Shown here piece after piece: positions 36,143 to 44,614 of a stretch of 64,000 nucleotides of DNA; positions within the stretch are counted from its first letter, which is position 1; the number at the start of each line of letters is the position of its first letter. The notes under the pieces were generated by a model that saw nothing but the letters and a program-made list of their open reading frames with translations, did no database searches and had not been told where the DNA came from. Origin of the DNA: Lutimonas saemankumensis (GTDB taxonomy: Bacteria > Bacteroidota > Bacteroidia > Flavobacteriales > Flavobacteriaceae); NCBI RefSeq assembly GCF_020171465.1, contig NZ_JAIUZR010000003.1, positions 992,001 through 1,056,000 on the forward strand, written 5' to 3'. The position numbers and the translations under genes were made by a program.

Positions 36143-36784
36143 ATGGAACCAAAAGTTACTACAGAACATCACAGAGGATCTGCCACTATTTTTAAAAATC
36201 CTTTTTTAGAAAGCCTTACCAAAACCTCTTTAAAGCAAAATATAATAGTATATGGCCTGGTTGTTTTACTACTCATCTACAATGGAATCTTCATCCAAAA
36301 GATTCCCGTGCTGACCTTTACCGGATTATTTATTTTTGCACTATTCTTCTGGACCTTTGCGGAATATATGCTTCACCGGTACCTGTTTCACTGGATCTCT
36401 GAGAACAAGTTTGTTCAGCGTTTTCATTTTATTATGCACGGATCGCACCACCTTTACCCAAGGGATACTGAAAGGTTATTAATGCCTCCCGTTCCTGGGC
36501 TTATCATGGCGTCAATATTATTTGCCATTTTTTATGGAGTTTTTAGTATTCTCGGTCAACCTGTATTAACCTGGGGATTTTTCCCGGGATTCTTTCTTGG
36601 TTATCTGTTATACTCATTTTTACACAGAGCCACGCATGTGGTAAAACCACCTAAACGATTTAAATTTTTATGGAAACATCACAGTTTGCACCACTATAAG
36701 TATCCAGATAAGGCTTTTGGTGTTTCAAATACATTATGGGATCATGTTTTTGGTACCATGCCTCCTAAAAAATCCTATAAATGA
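36143..36784 (+). CDS. fatty acid hydroxylase / sterol desaturase superfamily protein
   Basis: Membrane di-iron hydroxylase of 213 residues. The histidine clusters that bind iron are visible: HRYLFHW, HFIMHGSHH, HRATHVV and WKHHSLHHYK, set among four hydrophobic segments. The sequence resembles fatty-acid 2-hydroxylase (Scs7/FA2H) type proteins, suggesting hydroxylation of a lipid acyl chain, for example in sphingolipids or ornithine lipids known in this phylum. It follows the oxidoreductase by two bases and overlaps the next gene by ATGA. Confidence 0.88.
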   Translation: MEPKVTTEHHRGSATIFKNPFLESLTKTSLKQNIIVYGLVVLLLIYNGIFIQKIPVLTFTGLFIFALFFWTFAEYMLHRYLFHWISENKFVQRFHFIMHGSHHLYPRDTERLLMPPVPGLIMASILFAIFYGVFSILGQPVLTWGFFPGFFLGYLLYSFLHRATHVVKPPKRFKFLWKHHSLHHYKYPDKAFGVSNTLWDHVFGTMPPKKSYK

Positions 36785-37668
36785 AAAATATAACGGTAAT
36801 TGGAGCGGGAACCATGGGCAATGGAATTGCCCATGTTTTTGCTCAAAATGATTTTGAAGTAAAGCTTGTTGATATCTCTGAAAAAGCTTTGGAAAATGCA
36901 CTAATCAGTATTGACAGAAATCTGGATCGACTGGTCTCTAAAGGAAAAATTAGTGCTGATATCAAAGAGGGAACCTTACACAGAATAAAAACCTTTACGT
37001 CTCTAAATGAAGGTGTTAAAGAAGCCGATCTGGTTGTGGAAGCGGCAACCGAAAACCTTGATTTAAAGAAACAGATTTTTCAACAGATAGATGAGTTTGC
37101 TCCATCATCAGCTGTTTTAGCCACAAACACTTCTTCCATTTCGATTACGGAAATAGCCTCGGTAACAAAAAGGGCTGATAAGATTATAGGCATGCATTTT
37201 ATGAACCCCGTTCCGATCATGAAACTAGTGGAAGTCATCAGGGGTTACTCAACCTCCGACGAGGTGACCCTGTTGATCATGGAACTTTCCAAAAAACTGG
37301 GTAAGGTCCCTGTAGAAGTAAATGATTATCCCGGGTTTATTGCAAATCGAATATTGATGCCAATGATCAATGAGGCCGTTTATTCTCTATATGAAGGTGT
37401 GGCAGGAGTATATGAAATAGATACGGTCATGAAATTAGGTATGGCCCACCCCATGGGACCATTGCAGCTAGCTGATTTTATAGGACTTGATGTGTGTTTA
37501 TCTATTCTTAACGTACTTTATGGCGGATTTGGCAACCCAAAATACGCTCCCTGTCCTTTACTGGTCAATATGGTTACGGCCGGAAAACTTGGAGTAAAAT
37601 CCGGAGAAGGCTTTTACGATTATTCAGAATCCAGAAAAGCTGATAAAATCTCCAAACAATTTTCATAA
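36781..37668 (+). CDS. 3-hydroxybutyryl-CoA dehydrogenase
   Basis: NAD(P)-dependent dehydrogenase for short 3-hydroxyacyl-CoA, 295 residues, the normal size. The nucleotide site is VIGAGTMGNGIAHVFAQ, the catalytic region is TNTSSISITEIA with HFMNPVPIMKLVEVI, and the C-terminal domain includes NDYPGFIANRILMPMINEA and GMAHPMGPLQLADFIGLD. It overlaps the hydroxylase gene by four bases and is followed by a bidirectional terminator. It may complement the large fusion enzyme of the beta-oxidation operon or serve butyrate-level reactions. Confidence 0.93.
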   Translation: MKNITVIGAGTMGNGIAHVFAQNDFEVKLVDISEKALENALISIDRNLDRLVSKGKISADIKEGTLHRIKTFTSLNEGVKEADLVVEAATENLDLKKQIFQQIDEFAPSSAVLATNTSSISITEIASVTKRADKIIGMHFMNPVPIMKLVEVIRGYSTSDEVTLLIMELSKKLGKVPVEVNDYPGFIANRILMPMINEAVYSLYEGVAGVYEIDTVMKLGMAHPMGPLQLADFIGLDVCLSILNVLYGGFGNPKYAPCPLLVNMVTAGKLGVKSGEGFYDYSESRKADKISKQFS

Positions 37669-37674
37669 AAAAAA

Positions 37675-37695
37675 AGCCCCGACATCGGGGCTTTT
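37675..37695. terminator. bidirectional terminator between convergent genes
   Basis: Stem AGCCCCG / CGGGGCT with ACAT loop, a run of A on the left and TTTT on the right. It can stop transcription from both the 3-hydroxybutyryl-CoA dehydrogenase gene and the convergent coiled-coil gene. Confidence 0.9.
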
Positions 37696-37701
37696 ATTCT
37701 A

Positions 37702-38082
37702 TTACAACCATCTTAAGAAATAATCCATGAGATCTTCTTTCAATTCATAGTGCAATTTTATATAAGTTTTCATATCATCACGCATTGACGTTTGCTGGTT
37801 TCTTAATCTTCCATCCAGTTCTTCACTTAAATCAGCGGTTTCAATAATCTTTCTTTTCATCCTAATTCGCTGAAGCATTCTTCCTATTACTTCTTTTTCC
37901 CTAATTATTTTATTCTGAAAACCTTCTAAAGGTGCCATCGCTTCTATTCCTAAATTCCGCTTGGCTATGGCTTCGAGTTTCTTCTCAAATTTCTCCATCT
38001 CTTTTCTATGAAACCTTAATTCTTCCTTCCACACCTTTAAATTAAATTTCAAATCGCTTAAGTAAACTAGTTTTGTCTCCAT
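37702..38082 (-). CDS. small helical hypothetical protein
   Basis: A 126-residue, strongly charged, almost wholly alpha-helical protein (LKVWKEELRFHRKEMEKFEK, REKEVIGRMLQRIRMKRKII), with no signal peptide or membrane span. No family recognised. It is monocistronic, with terminators on both sides. The two helical halves are joined by a short APLEGFQNK linker, suggesting a helical hairpin or bundle. Confidence 0.7.
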   Translation of the reverse strand: METKLVYLSDLKFNLKVWKEELRFHRKEMEKFEKKLEAIAKRNLGIEAMAPLEGFQNKIIREKEVIGRMLQRIRMKRKIIETADLSEELDGRLRNQQTSMRDDMKTYIKLHYELKEDLMDYFLRWL

Positions 38083-38202
38083 GGGCTTAAAATGTTTGCA
38101 ATTAATAATACCCTAAATTTCCTAAAAAAAAGTGAGTATACCATTGATAAAAGTCATTTTTTTATCGGGAACATTCATTTTTATATCCATTTAAACAAAA
38201 AA

Positions 38203-38224
38203 AGGCTCCACATATGCGGAGCCT
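38203..38224 (-). terminator. terminator of the macA operon
   Basis: Stem AGGCTCC / GGAGCCT with an eight-base loop. On the minus strand it is followed by a T-run (AAACAAAAAAAGG on the plus strand) 22 bases after the adaptor gene stop; the plus side also has TTTTT. Confidence 0.85.
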
Positions 38225-38246
38225 TTTTGTCATTCATTACTAAATT

Positions 38247-39353
38247 TTATCCTCTCTGGTTTTGATCATCCTTTCTTGTCTTATTCCAGATCTTGATCTC
38301 GTCTTCTTCGGTTATACCGGAAACTATTTCTACGTTAATTCCATCAGAAATTCCCAGTTCCAGATCTTTTCTTTCAAATTGCTGATCCCCTGTTTTTATT
38401 TCAACATAAGGCATCTCCGTTTTTTTATCGAATTGTAACAGAGATTCTTTAATAGATAAAACACTGTCTTTCTTTTCCAAAACGATATCGGCATTGGCAC
38501 TGTATCCTGCTCTTACAAAATACTCTTCATCCAGGGTAACATCTGCTTTAATTTTAAATTGTACTGCCCCATTTTCTTCCGTTCCTTTTGGAGCGATAAA
38601 GTTTAGCTTAGCCGGGAATTTTTTCTTTTCAATGGCTCCAAGTCCAACTTCAATTTCAATACCTTCGTTCAATTTTCCAACCTCAGCTTCATCCACTTTT
38701 CCTTCAAAAATCATTTTGGTCATATCTGCAATTGACGCTATTGTCGTACCAGCGTTAAAATTATTACTTTGAATTACCTGATATCCTTCTTTAACAGGAA
38801 TCTCCAAAATCATTCCAGAAGTGGTGGCCCTGATATTCGTATTGGCCGATCCTCCTTGCCCGGTATATCCTTTTTTGATTATCTGGAAATCATTTTCGGC
38901 ATTTACTAGATCTTGCTTTGCTTGATCATAATTAAGCTCAAAAACTTCAAATTCACCCTGAGAAATTACCCCGTTATCGTACAATTTTTTATTTCGATCA
39001 TAAATGATTTTGGTATTATTTAAGGCCAGTTCAGCTTTTCTTACACGTCCCTGTGCATTTGCAAGCGCCTGCTCATTAGGGATTACCCTTACTTTTGCAA
39101 TGAGATCTCCTTTTTCGAGTTTTGCTCCCTCTTCAACATATATTTTTTCAATTATACCTGTAATCTGAGGTTTAATCTCAACTTCTTCCAATGGAATAAC
39201 TTTTCCTGTCGCCACCGTTTTTCTAACGATATTGGTTTTGAAAGGTTTTTCTGTTTCATATTCAATTGGAGATTTACTGTTCTTTTTTCCAAGCCAAACA
39301 AGAACAGCGATTAAGGCTATAATAATACTTCCAAATATTAACTTTTTTTTCAT
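38247..39353 (-). CDS. MacA-like periplasmic adaptor of an ABC efflux system
   Basis: Membrane fusion protein of 368 residues linking the inner membrane transporter to an outer membrane channel. One N-terminal membrane anchor (KLIFGSIIIALIAVLVWLG), a split biotinyl-lipoyl domain (VATGKVIPLEEVEIKPQITG and the later TSGMILEIPVKEGYQV), a coiled-coil hairpin (about 95-160) and a beta-barrel (about 200-290). It ends the operon ATPase-permease-permease-adaptor. No TolC-type gene is adjacent. Confidence 0.88.
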   Translation of the reverse strand: MKKKLIFGSIIIALIAVLVWLGKKNSKSPIEYETEKPFKTNIVRKTVATGKVIPLEEVEIKPQITGIIEKIYVEEGAKLEKGDLIAKVRVIPNEQALANAQGRVRKAELALNNTKIIYDRNKKLYDNGVISQGEFEVFELNYDQAKQDLVNAENDFQIIKKGYTGQGGSANTNIRATTSGMILEIPVKEGYQVIQSNNFNAGTTIASIADMTKMIFEGKVDEAEVGKLNEGIEIEVGLGAIEKKKFPAKLNFIAPKGTEENGAVQFKIKADVTLDEEYFVRAGYSANADIVLEKKDSVLSIKESLLQFDKKTEMPYVEIKTGDQQFERKDLELGISDGINVEIVSGITEEDEIKIWNKTRKDDQNQRG

Positions 39354-39386
39354 CGTAAATTATTTTCTATTCAATTTGATTGTTAA

Positions 39387-40631
39387 TTATTCATCTCTTA
39401 AGGCATCAATTGGTTTGATGCTAACGGCTACCTGCGCCGGAATCATTCCTATAAGAGTTCCCAGTATTATCAAAGTGGAAACCGCAATTAAAATAACCGG
39501 AATATCAACGGTAGGATTCGTCAGGGCAGAATCCGGGCCTTTACCCATGGTCGAATCTATGACCATCAGTATGATCCCCCCAAAAATTATTCCGAGTGCC
39601 CCCGCCAGACTAGTCAGAAAAACTGATTCCAGCATAATATGTCTTTTAATTTCCCAGGGTTTTGCTCCCAGTGCTCTTCTGATACCGATTTCTTTGGTTC
39701 TCTCTTTTACAGTGATCAGAAGAATATTTCCAATTGCAAATACACCTGCAATTAAAGTGGCAATACCTACGAACCAAGTCAGAAATTGCATCCCGGTCAG
39801 GAAACCTGTGAATTTCTTTATTTCATTTCCCAGGTTGAAACTTCCAAAAGCCCTGTTGTCATTTGGGTGAACCTTATGTAAATTCTTTAAAAGTAACTTG
39901 ACATCTGCCTCGATCTGCTTGATCTCATATTCAGGTTTTCCTGTTATCATCATCCAGCCCATCGTATTTCCAGTATTGTAAACCTGCTGAAAGGTCGTAA
40001 ATGGAATATGTATAGCTCCCTGTGGGCCGCCCATTCTGACCTGACCCTGTTTATACATACCGATAACTTTATAATTTACATCGTTTATCTTGATATACTG
40101 ACCAATAGGATATTCATCTTTATCGAATAACTGCTTAAAGATTTCTTCTTCGATCACACATACCTTTTTCTTTTCTTCTATGTCAGAGTCATTAATAAAC
40201 CTTCCGTAAACCATATCCTTTTTCTCTACACGGTCCAATTCAGGATAATCGCCATAGATTCCAAAGGAACCTGTTTTAAAGTTATTGGTAGCCTGAGATT
40301 GTCTTTGATGTCTCGGAACCACAAATTCCAGGCCTTCGATCTCACTCATGATATGATCGGCATCGGAAAGTTTTAATCTTATATTTTTCCCTTCCTGAAA
40401 TCCCTTAAAAGGCATACTGGTTGACTGAGCCCAGACAAATACACTGTTTGTGGCAAAATCCCCGAACAATTTGTTGAAATTATTCTCCATACCTCTTGCG
40501 GCCCCCAATAAAACGATCAAAAGAAATATACCCCACATAACACCAATAATTGTAATTGATGCACGCATTTTATTCTTGCGAATACTGCCGTATATCTCCT
40601 GCCACGTGTCTCTGTCAAATATAAATTTCAT
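39387..40631 (-). CDS. MacB-like ABC transporter permease (second copy)
   Basis: Type VII ABC permease of 414 residues: TM1 near 20-45 (ASITIIGVMWGIFLLIVLLG), a large periplasmic MacB-PCD domain (about 50-280), then FtsX domain helices at about 285-400 with ERTKEIGIRRALGAKPWEI. It shares the layout of the neighbouring permease (ERTKELGIRKALGATPGSI), so the two probably form a heterodimer served by one ATPase. The gene starts ten bases after the other permease gene ends. Confidence 0.9.
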   Translation of the reverse strand: MKFIFDRDTWQEIYGSIRKNKMRASITIIGVMWGIFLLIVLLGAARGMENNFNKLFGDFATNSVFVWAQSTSMPFKGFQEGKNIRLKLSDADHIMSEIEGLEFVVPRHQRQSQATNNFKTGSFGIYGDYPELDRVEKKDMVYGRFINDSDIEEKKKVCVIEEEIFKQLFDKDEYPIGQYIKINDVNYKVIGMYKQGQVRMGGPQGAIHIPFTTFQQVYNTGNTMGWMMITGKPEYEIKQIEADVKLLLKNLHKVHPNDNRAFGSFNLGNEIKKFTGFLTGMQFLTWFVGIATLIAGVFAIGNILLITVKERTKEIGIRRALGAKPWEIKRHIMLESVFLTSLAGALGIIFGGIILMVIDSTMGKGPDSALTNPTVDIPVILIAVSTLIILGTLIGMIPAQVAVSIKPIDALRDE

Positions 40632-40642
40632 AATGATTGGGT

Positions 40643-41875
40643 TTACTCGTCGTTCAAGGCCACAATTGGTTTAATTCTGGCCGCTCTTTTGGCAGGAATG
40701 TATCCTGCTATCGTTCCTGCAATTATGAGGACAATAGTAGCGCCAATCACGACATAAGTTTCGACACTCGGATCTACAATAAAATATTTCTCCAAACTAT
40801 CACCTATACCTCTTAAAACCAGAACACCGATCATGAGTCCCACATAACCTGCGATTGCCGTAACAAAAATTGATTCCTGCATGATCATAGATACTATAGA
40901 ACCCGGTGTTGCACCGAGCGCCTTTCTAATTCCCAGTTCCTTGGTCCTCTCCTTAACTATATACACCATAATATTACTGATACCAATTACACCGGCAATC
41001 AACGTCCCGATACCTATAAAAAGAATGATAATATTCAAAACCAGAATAAATTGTTGCACATTTTTGGATCCCTCAGCATAATTTCGAACCCTGATGGCAC
41101 CCTGATCTCTAGGGTCCACACTATGCTTTTCCTTAAAGATTCTGGTTAAAACACTAGTGAACTGCAAAGCCTGATCAACATTGAGTTTTGGATTATAGGT
41201 TAGCCCAAAGTAATCAAGTTCATCATTCTCTCTATACATCCCTTGTGCCGTCGTGAACGGGGTATAAATAAATCGTTCATCACGGTCTCCTCCCGGATCA
41301 CTAAATACTCCGATAACTTTGTAAGATATACCACCTATGCTGATGTCCTTACCCATCGCACTTCTGTTTCCAAAAAGATCCTGTTCAACTAGCCGGCCTA
41401 TGGCTACCACTTTCGCCCTTTTTTTCAGATCCATTACACTTAAAAAACGTCCCTTTTCTATAACAGCTGATTCCAGTGGCAAATAATCAGGATAAACTCC
41501 TCTTACCGTGTAATTGTTTTGATTACCACGATAAACAGTCAAAACATTAAAGCGCTGAATATTCGGGCTGAAAAAGGCTATTTCTTCTTCAAATTTTTCA
41601 TTGATGAATTTAGTGTCATCATTCCGGAATTGTATATTGCGACCACTTTGAAGCCCTTTATATGGCTTTGTGGTGGTACCAGAAAATATATAAACAGAAT
41701 TAACGGCATCTCCTGCAAAGGCTTCTTCAAAAAAATGCTTCAGCCCGTTACCGATTCCAAAAAGCAGGGTGAATAAAAGGATGGCAAAAGCAATAGTAAA
41801 ACCTGACAAGATAGTTCTAAGCTTGTTCTTGCCTAAAGTTTGAAATATTTCTCTCCAACGATCTAAATCAAACAT
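40643..41875 (-). CDS. MacB-like ABC transporter permease (first copy)
   Basis: Paralogue of the next gene, 410 residues, same topology: TM1 (TILSGFTIAFAILLFTLLFG), periplasmic MacB-PCD domain with YIFSGTTTKPYKGLQSGR, and three FtsX helices. The stop of the ATPase gene lies three bases upstream, implying coupled translation. Substrate unknown; MacB family members export antibiotics, peptides or lipoproteins. Confidence 0.9.
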   Translation of the reverse strand: MFDLDRWREIFQTLGKNKLRTILSGFTIAFAILLFTLLFGIGNGLKHFFEEAFAGDAVNSVYIFSGTTTKPYKGLQSGRNIQFRNDDTKFINEKFEEEIAFFSPNIQRFNVLTVYRGNQNNYTVRGVYPDYLPLESAVIEKGRFLSVMDLKKRAKVVAIGRLVEQDLFGNRSAMGKDISIGGISYKVIGVFSDPGGDRDERFIYTPFTTAQGMYRENDELDYFGLTYNPKLNVDQALQFTSVLTRIFKEKHSVDPRDQGAIRVRNYAEGSKNVQQFILVLNIIILFIGIGTLIAGVIGISNIMVYIVKERTKELGIRKALGATPGSIVSMIMQESIFVTAIAGYVGLMIGVLVLRGIGDSLEKYFIVDPSVETYVVIGATIVLIIAGTIAGYIPAKRAARIKPIVALNDE

Positions 41876-41878
41876 AAA

Positions 41879-42571
41879 TTATGCCTTTACTTTTCTATTC
41901 GTTACTTCATCACTGATGATTACACCGTCACGTAATCGAACAATTCTGTCAGTTTCAGCAGCAATATCCTCTTCGTGTGTAATCACAAAAACTGTCATTC
42001 CTTCGTCATTGATCTCTTTTAAAAGTTCCATCACAGAATGGGACGTTGTAGAATCAAGTGCACCTGTTGGTTCATCGGCCAAAACAACTTTTGGATTGGT
42101 AACCAGGGCCCTGGCAATTGCCACTCTCTGTTTCTGTCCACCTGAAAGTTCACTTGGTAAATGATCCGCCCATTCTCCCAGACCTACTTTTTCTAAATAT
42201 TCCATAGCAACCTTCTGCCTTTCTTTCCTGCCTACTCCTTTGTAATACAGTGGTAAGGCTACATTTTCAAGGGCATTTTTATAAGTGATCAGGTTAAAAG
42301 ACTGAAAAACAAAACCCAAGAACTTATTTCTCAATACGGCCGCCTTCTTTTCATCTAAATTCTGAATCAACTGTCCATTCAGGTAATACTCACCTTCGTC
42401 ATGAATATCCAATAAACCTACAATGTTTAATAAGGTTGATTTACCTGATCCCGAAGAACCCATAATGGAAACAAACTCTCCTTCTTTTATATGTAAATTT
42501 AATCCTTTAAGAACATGTAATGAATCCTCCCCCATTGGGTAGGATTTATGAAGATTTTTAATTTCTATCAT
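41879..42571 (-). CDS. MacB/LolD-type ABC transporter ATP-binding protein
   Basis: Energising subunit of the efflux operon, 230 residues. Walker A is GSSGSGKSTLL, signature LSGGQKQRVAIARAL, Walker B VVLADEPTGALD, H-loop VITHEED. Unlike E. coli MacB, the ATPase is a separate protein from the permeases. It is the first gene of the four-gene operon, divergent from the DCC-family gene with about 77 bases between them. Confidence 0.93.
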   Translation of the reverse strand: MIEIKNLHKSYPMGEDSLHVLKGLNLHIKEGEFVSIMGSSGSGKSTLLNIVGLLDIHDEGEYYLNGQLIQNLDEKKAAVLRNKFLGFVFQSFNLITYKNALENVALPLYYKGVGRKERQKVAMEYLEKVGLGEWADHLPSELSGGQKQRVAIARALVTNPKVVLADEPTGALDSTTSHSVMELLKEINDEGMTVFVITHEEDIAAETDRIVRLRDGVIISDEVTNRKVKA

Positions 42572-42636
42572 TAGAAGACCCTATTTTAATTTTAATTAAA
42601 AACATACTTTGTCATTTCTTTGCTAGGCGAATTTCA

Positions 42637-42644
42637 TAATTTTG
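42637..42644 (+). promoter_or_regulatory. -7 box of the DCC-family gene, four bases from the ATG
   Basis: TAATTTTG matches TAnnTTTG. Only CACG lies between it and the ATG, the same four-base spacing as at smpB and the MarR gene; a leaderless mRNA is predicted. Confidence 0.6.
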
Positions 42645-42648
42645 CACG

Positions 42649-43059
42649 ATGTCTGATATTACACAAAACCCTGTAATTTTATTTGACGGTGTTTGCAATT
42701 TGTGCAACCGATCCGTAAAGTTCATTTTAAAAAATGAATCCAAGCCACAGTTCATATTCGCTTCCTTACAATCAGACGCTGCAAAAAATATTTTGTTACA
42801 TTATAACATAAAAAATATTAATCCTTCTTCGATCCTTCTTCTAGCAAATAACAAAGTCTTTGACGAATCAGATGCGGTTTTGGAGATTTGCAGAAATCTG
42901 AACAGGCCATGGAACATGTTTACCGTTTTTAAATACCTTCCTCTTTCTTTTCGAGACGCCATTTATCGATTGGTTGCCAGAAACCGTTATAAATGGTTCG
43001 GAAAAAAAGATTCCTGTACAATGGAAATTAACGAATATAAAAACAGGTTCCTCCAATAA
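42649..43059 (+). CDS. DCC-family thiol-disulfide oxidoreductase (DUF393)
   Basis: A 136-residue cytoplasmic protein beginning with the family signature ILFDGVCNLCNRSVKFIL: D13, C16 and C19 form the DxxCxxC centre expected to do thiol-disulfide exchange. The rest fits DUF393, with PWNMFTVFKYLPLSFRDAIY and a basic ARNRYKWFGKKDSC segment with a further Cys. The stop codon falls in the loop of the terminator hairpin, so the last codons are part of the stem. Confidence 0.9.
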   Translation: MSDITQNPVILFDGVCNLCNRSVKFILKNESKPQFIFASLQSDAAKNILLHYNIKNINPSSILLLANNKVFDESDAVLEICRNLNRPWNMFTVFKYLPLSFRDAIYRLVARNRYKWFGKKDSCTMEINEYKNRFLQ

Positions 43060-43075
43060 TGGAGGAACCTGTTTT
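43041..43075. terminator. bidirectional terminator overlapping the DCC gene stop
   Basis: A perfect 14-base stem, AAACAGGTTCCTCC / GGAGGAACCTGTTT, around the loop AATAAT. The DCC gene's stop TAA is inside the loop. T-run on the right and A-rich left arm suit both directions, so it may also end the minus-strand DUF2911 operon. Confidence 0.85.
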
Positions 43076-43159
43076 TAAAATAATCCCCTTTTTTTTGAAT
43101 GTGACGGCTTTGGTTTTTATGGCTTTAACCCAAAACAGTCAACACAAATTAATCAATAA

Positions 43160-43729
43160 TTAAATTTTAGAAATGAGTCTTTCTTCAGTATACAATGGAA
43201 TTCTGACTCTTGTTTCAGCCCAGGCCAAAACCATTTGAGTTCCGTAACTTTTTGAATCAAATCCAATCGAAAAGTTATCCATTTTTTGCCCTTTTACAGC
43301 CGGTACTTCAATCGTGGCCACATTATATTTAGGATTGTAAAAATGCGCCCCGTATGTATCCGTTTTTCCATTCAAAATAACAATCCAGTAATCCCTGTTG
43401 GGTATAGTGTACAATGAATACGTGCCCGCTTTTACAAACTTGTTACCGAACATTACATCACAGTAAAATTTTATTTCGGTAGATTCGTTACTACCCGTTT
43501 TCCAAATTTGTCCAAATGGAATTTGAGTACCAAACACCTCATTGTCATTTGCAGCCGGTCTTCCATACACCACTTTAATTTGTGGCCTGGTTTGCTCGGC
43601 CGGCCTGTAATAGACTATGTCATGTGGGTTTTTGTCCTGATCATTAAAACTTTGAGCCTTCAATTCCTGATTGAAAAGCGTTCCTATAAAAAGGATTAGG
43701 CCGATTCCGATTGTGTTCAAATTTTTCAT
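43160..43729 (-). CDS. exported DUF2911 protein
   Basis: A 189-residue exported protein, signal peptide ending ELKAQS. The body matches DUF2911: PQIKVVYGRPAANDNEVFGT, IPFGQIWKTGSNESTEIKF, AGTYSLYTIPNRDYWIVILN and YNPKYNVATIEVP. Function of the family is unknown; a beta-sandwich is likely. It is the last gene of a minus-strand run that starts with the small secreted paralogues. An extension of 14 codons upstream is possible but would precede the signal peptide. Confidence 0.85.
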   Translation of the reverse strand: MKNLNTIGIGLILFIGTLFNQELKAQSFNDQDKNPHDIVYYRPAEQTRPQIKVVYGRPAANDNEVFGTQIPFGQIWKTGSNESTEIKFYCDVMFGNKFVKAGTYSLYTIPNRDYWIVILNGKTDTYGAHFYNPKYNVATIEVPAVKGQKMDNFSIGFDSKSYGTQMVLAWAETRVRIPLYTEERLISKI

Positions 43730-43803
43730 TTTACTTTGTTTTACTTGTTTTCTGTCAAGACTTAAAAACATCCTGTTGGCATCTCTTCATTTGTTTTGAT
43801 CAT

Positions 43804-44154
43804 TTATGCCCCATCAGTTTTGTCACTGTCTTCCCTTTTTTTCTTTAACTTTTCAGATTCAGTTCTACCAATGGCATAATTTTGTTCATACCTGCTCTTA
43901 TTCTCCGTTCTGATAATCTCCCTTTTTTTTGATGAACGGTGATTGATTTCATGATTTGAAAGGTCCAGCATTTCATATGCATTAAAATCTCTGGAACTGA
44001 TCAATTTTATGACATTGGTATCTGAATTTTCAATGATGGTTATGGCCTCATCCCCATTTGGGAAGGTTGTAACAGTTTTCTTCATTTTTGATGCATTCTG
44101 AGCGAATCCGTTATAGGCTATAAACAGCATTACTATCTTTAAAATATATCTCAT
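43804..44154 (-). CDS. small exported protein, FPNGDEAITI family, diverged copy
   Basis: A 116-residue exported protein with signal peptide ending NGFAQ. The segment TVTTFPNGDEAITIIENSDT and AYEMLDLSNHEINH align with its two upstream neighbours, but the C-terminal half has lost the GTYTLKVYTEDFV strand motif and is instead a charged helical tail (TESEKLKKKREDSDKTDGA). It seems a diverged or partly replaced duplicate. Function unknown. Confidence 0.75.
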   Translation of the reverse strand: MRYILKIVMLFIAYNGFAQNASKMKKTVTTFPNGDEAITIIENSDTNVIKLISSRDFNAYEMLDLSNHEINHRSSKKREIIRTENKSRYEQNYAIGRTESEKLKKKREDSDKTDGA

Positions 44155-44184
44155 ATAATTATGTACATGTTTCTTTAAAACAGT

Positions 44185-44574
44185 CTACTGAATCGTAGAA
44201 TCATGTTCCTCATTTTCAAATCCGTTTGATATTGTTATGTCAGAAGTAATGACAAAATCTTCCGTATAAACCTTTAAAGTATAGGTTCCGTCTTCAAACT
44301 TGTTTTTATCTATGTTACAAACCTTTCCCTGGTTATCAGATCCGTGAACAAGCTCATGATTCGACGTCTCGAGAATTTCATACTTGTAGAAATTGTCAGC
44401 TGAATTTAATGTAAGGTTGTCGGACGCTGAATGATCTGTAATGGTTATAGCCTCCTCACCGTTAGGAAAGGTTGTAACATACTTGGTCACTTTTTCAGAT
44501 TGTTTGTTTGATTGTTGAGCAAATCCCGCTACGCTTATGAGAAGAATTGCAAATGTTATAATTGAATTTTTCAT
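44185..44574 (-). CDS. small exported protein, FPNG(D/E)EAITI family, copy 2
   Basis: A 129-residue exported protein; signal peptide ends AGFAQQ. The domain reads VTKYVTTFPNGEEAITITDH, FYKYEILETSNHELVHG and DGTYTLKVYTEDFVITSDIT, almost the same as the neighbour upstream. The strand pattern resembles the type A sorting domain of type IX secretion (sheet with a G-Y-x-L-K-V strand), here as the whole protein. The ATG at the signal peptide is preferred to one 20 codons earlier, which overlaps the previous gene. Confidence 0.8.
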   Translation of the reverse strand: MKNSIITFAILLISVAGFAQQSNKQSEKVTKYVTTFPNGEEAITITDHSASDNLTLNSADNFYKYEILETSNHELVHGSDNQGKVCNIDKNKFEDGTYTLKVYTEDFVITSDITISNGFENEEHDSTIQ

Positions 44575-44614
44575 GATATATATTTTAATGAATTCTTGAA
44601 TTTTTACTCCTGAT

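Noticed and set aside
39232-39870. 212-residue open frame antisense to the adaptor and permease genes
   Set aside because: It crosses two clearly coding genes on the other strand and shows no independent features.
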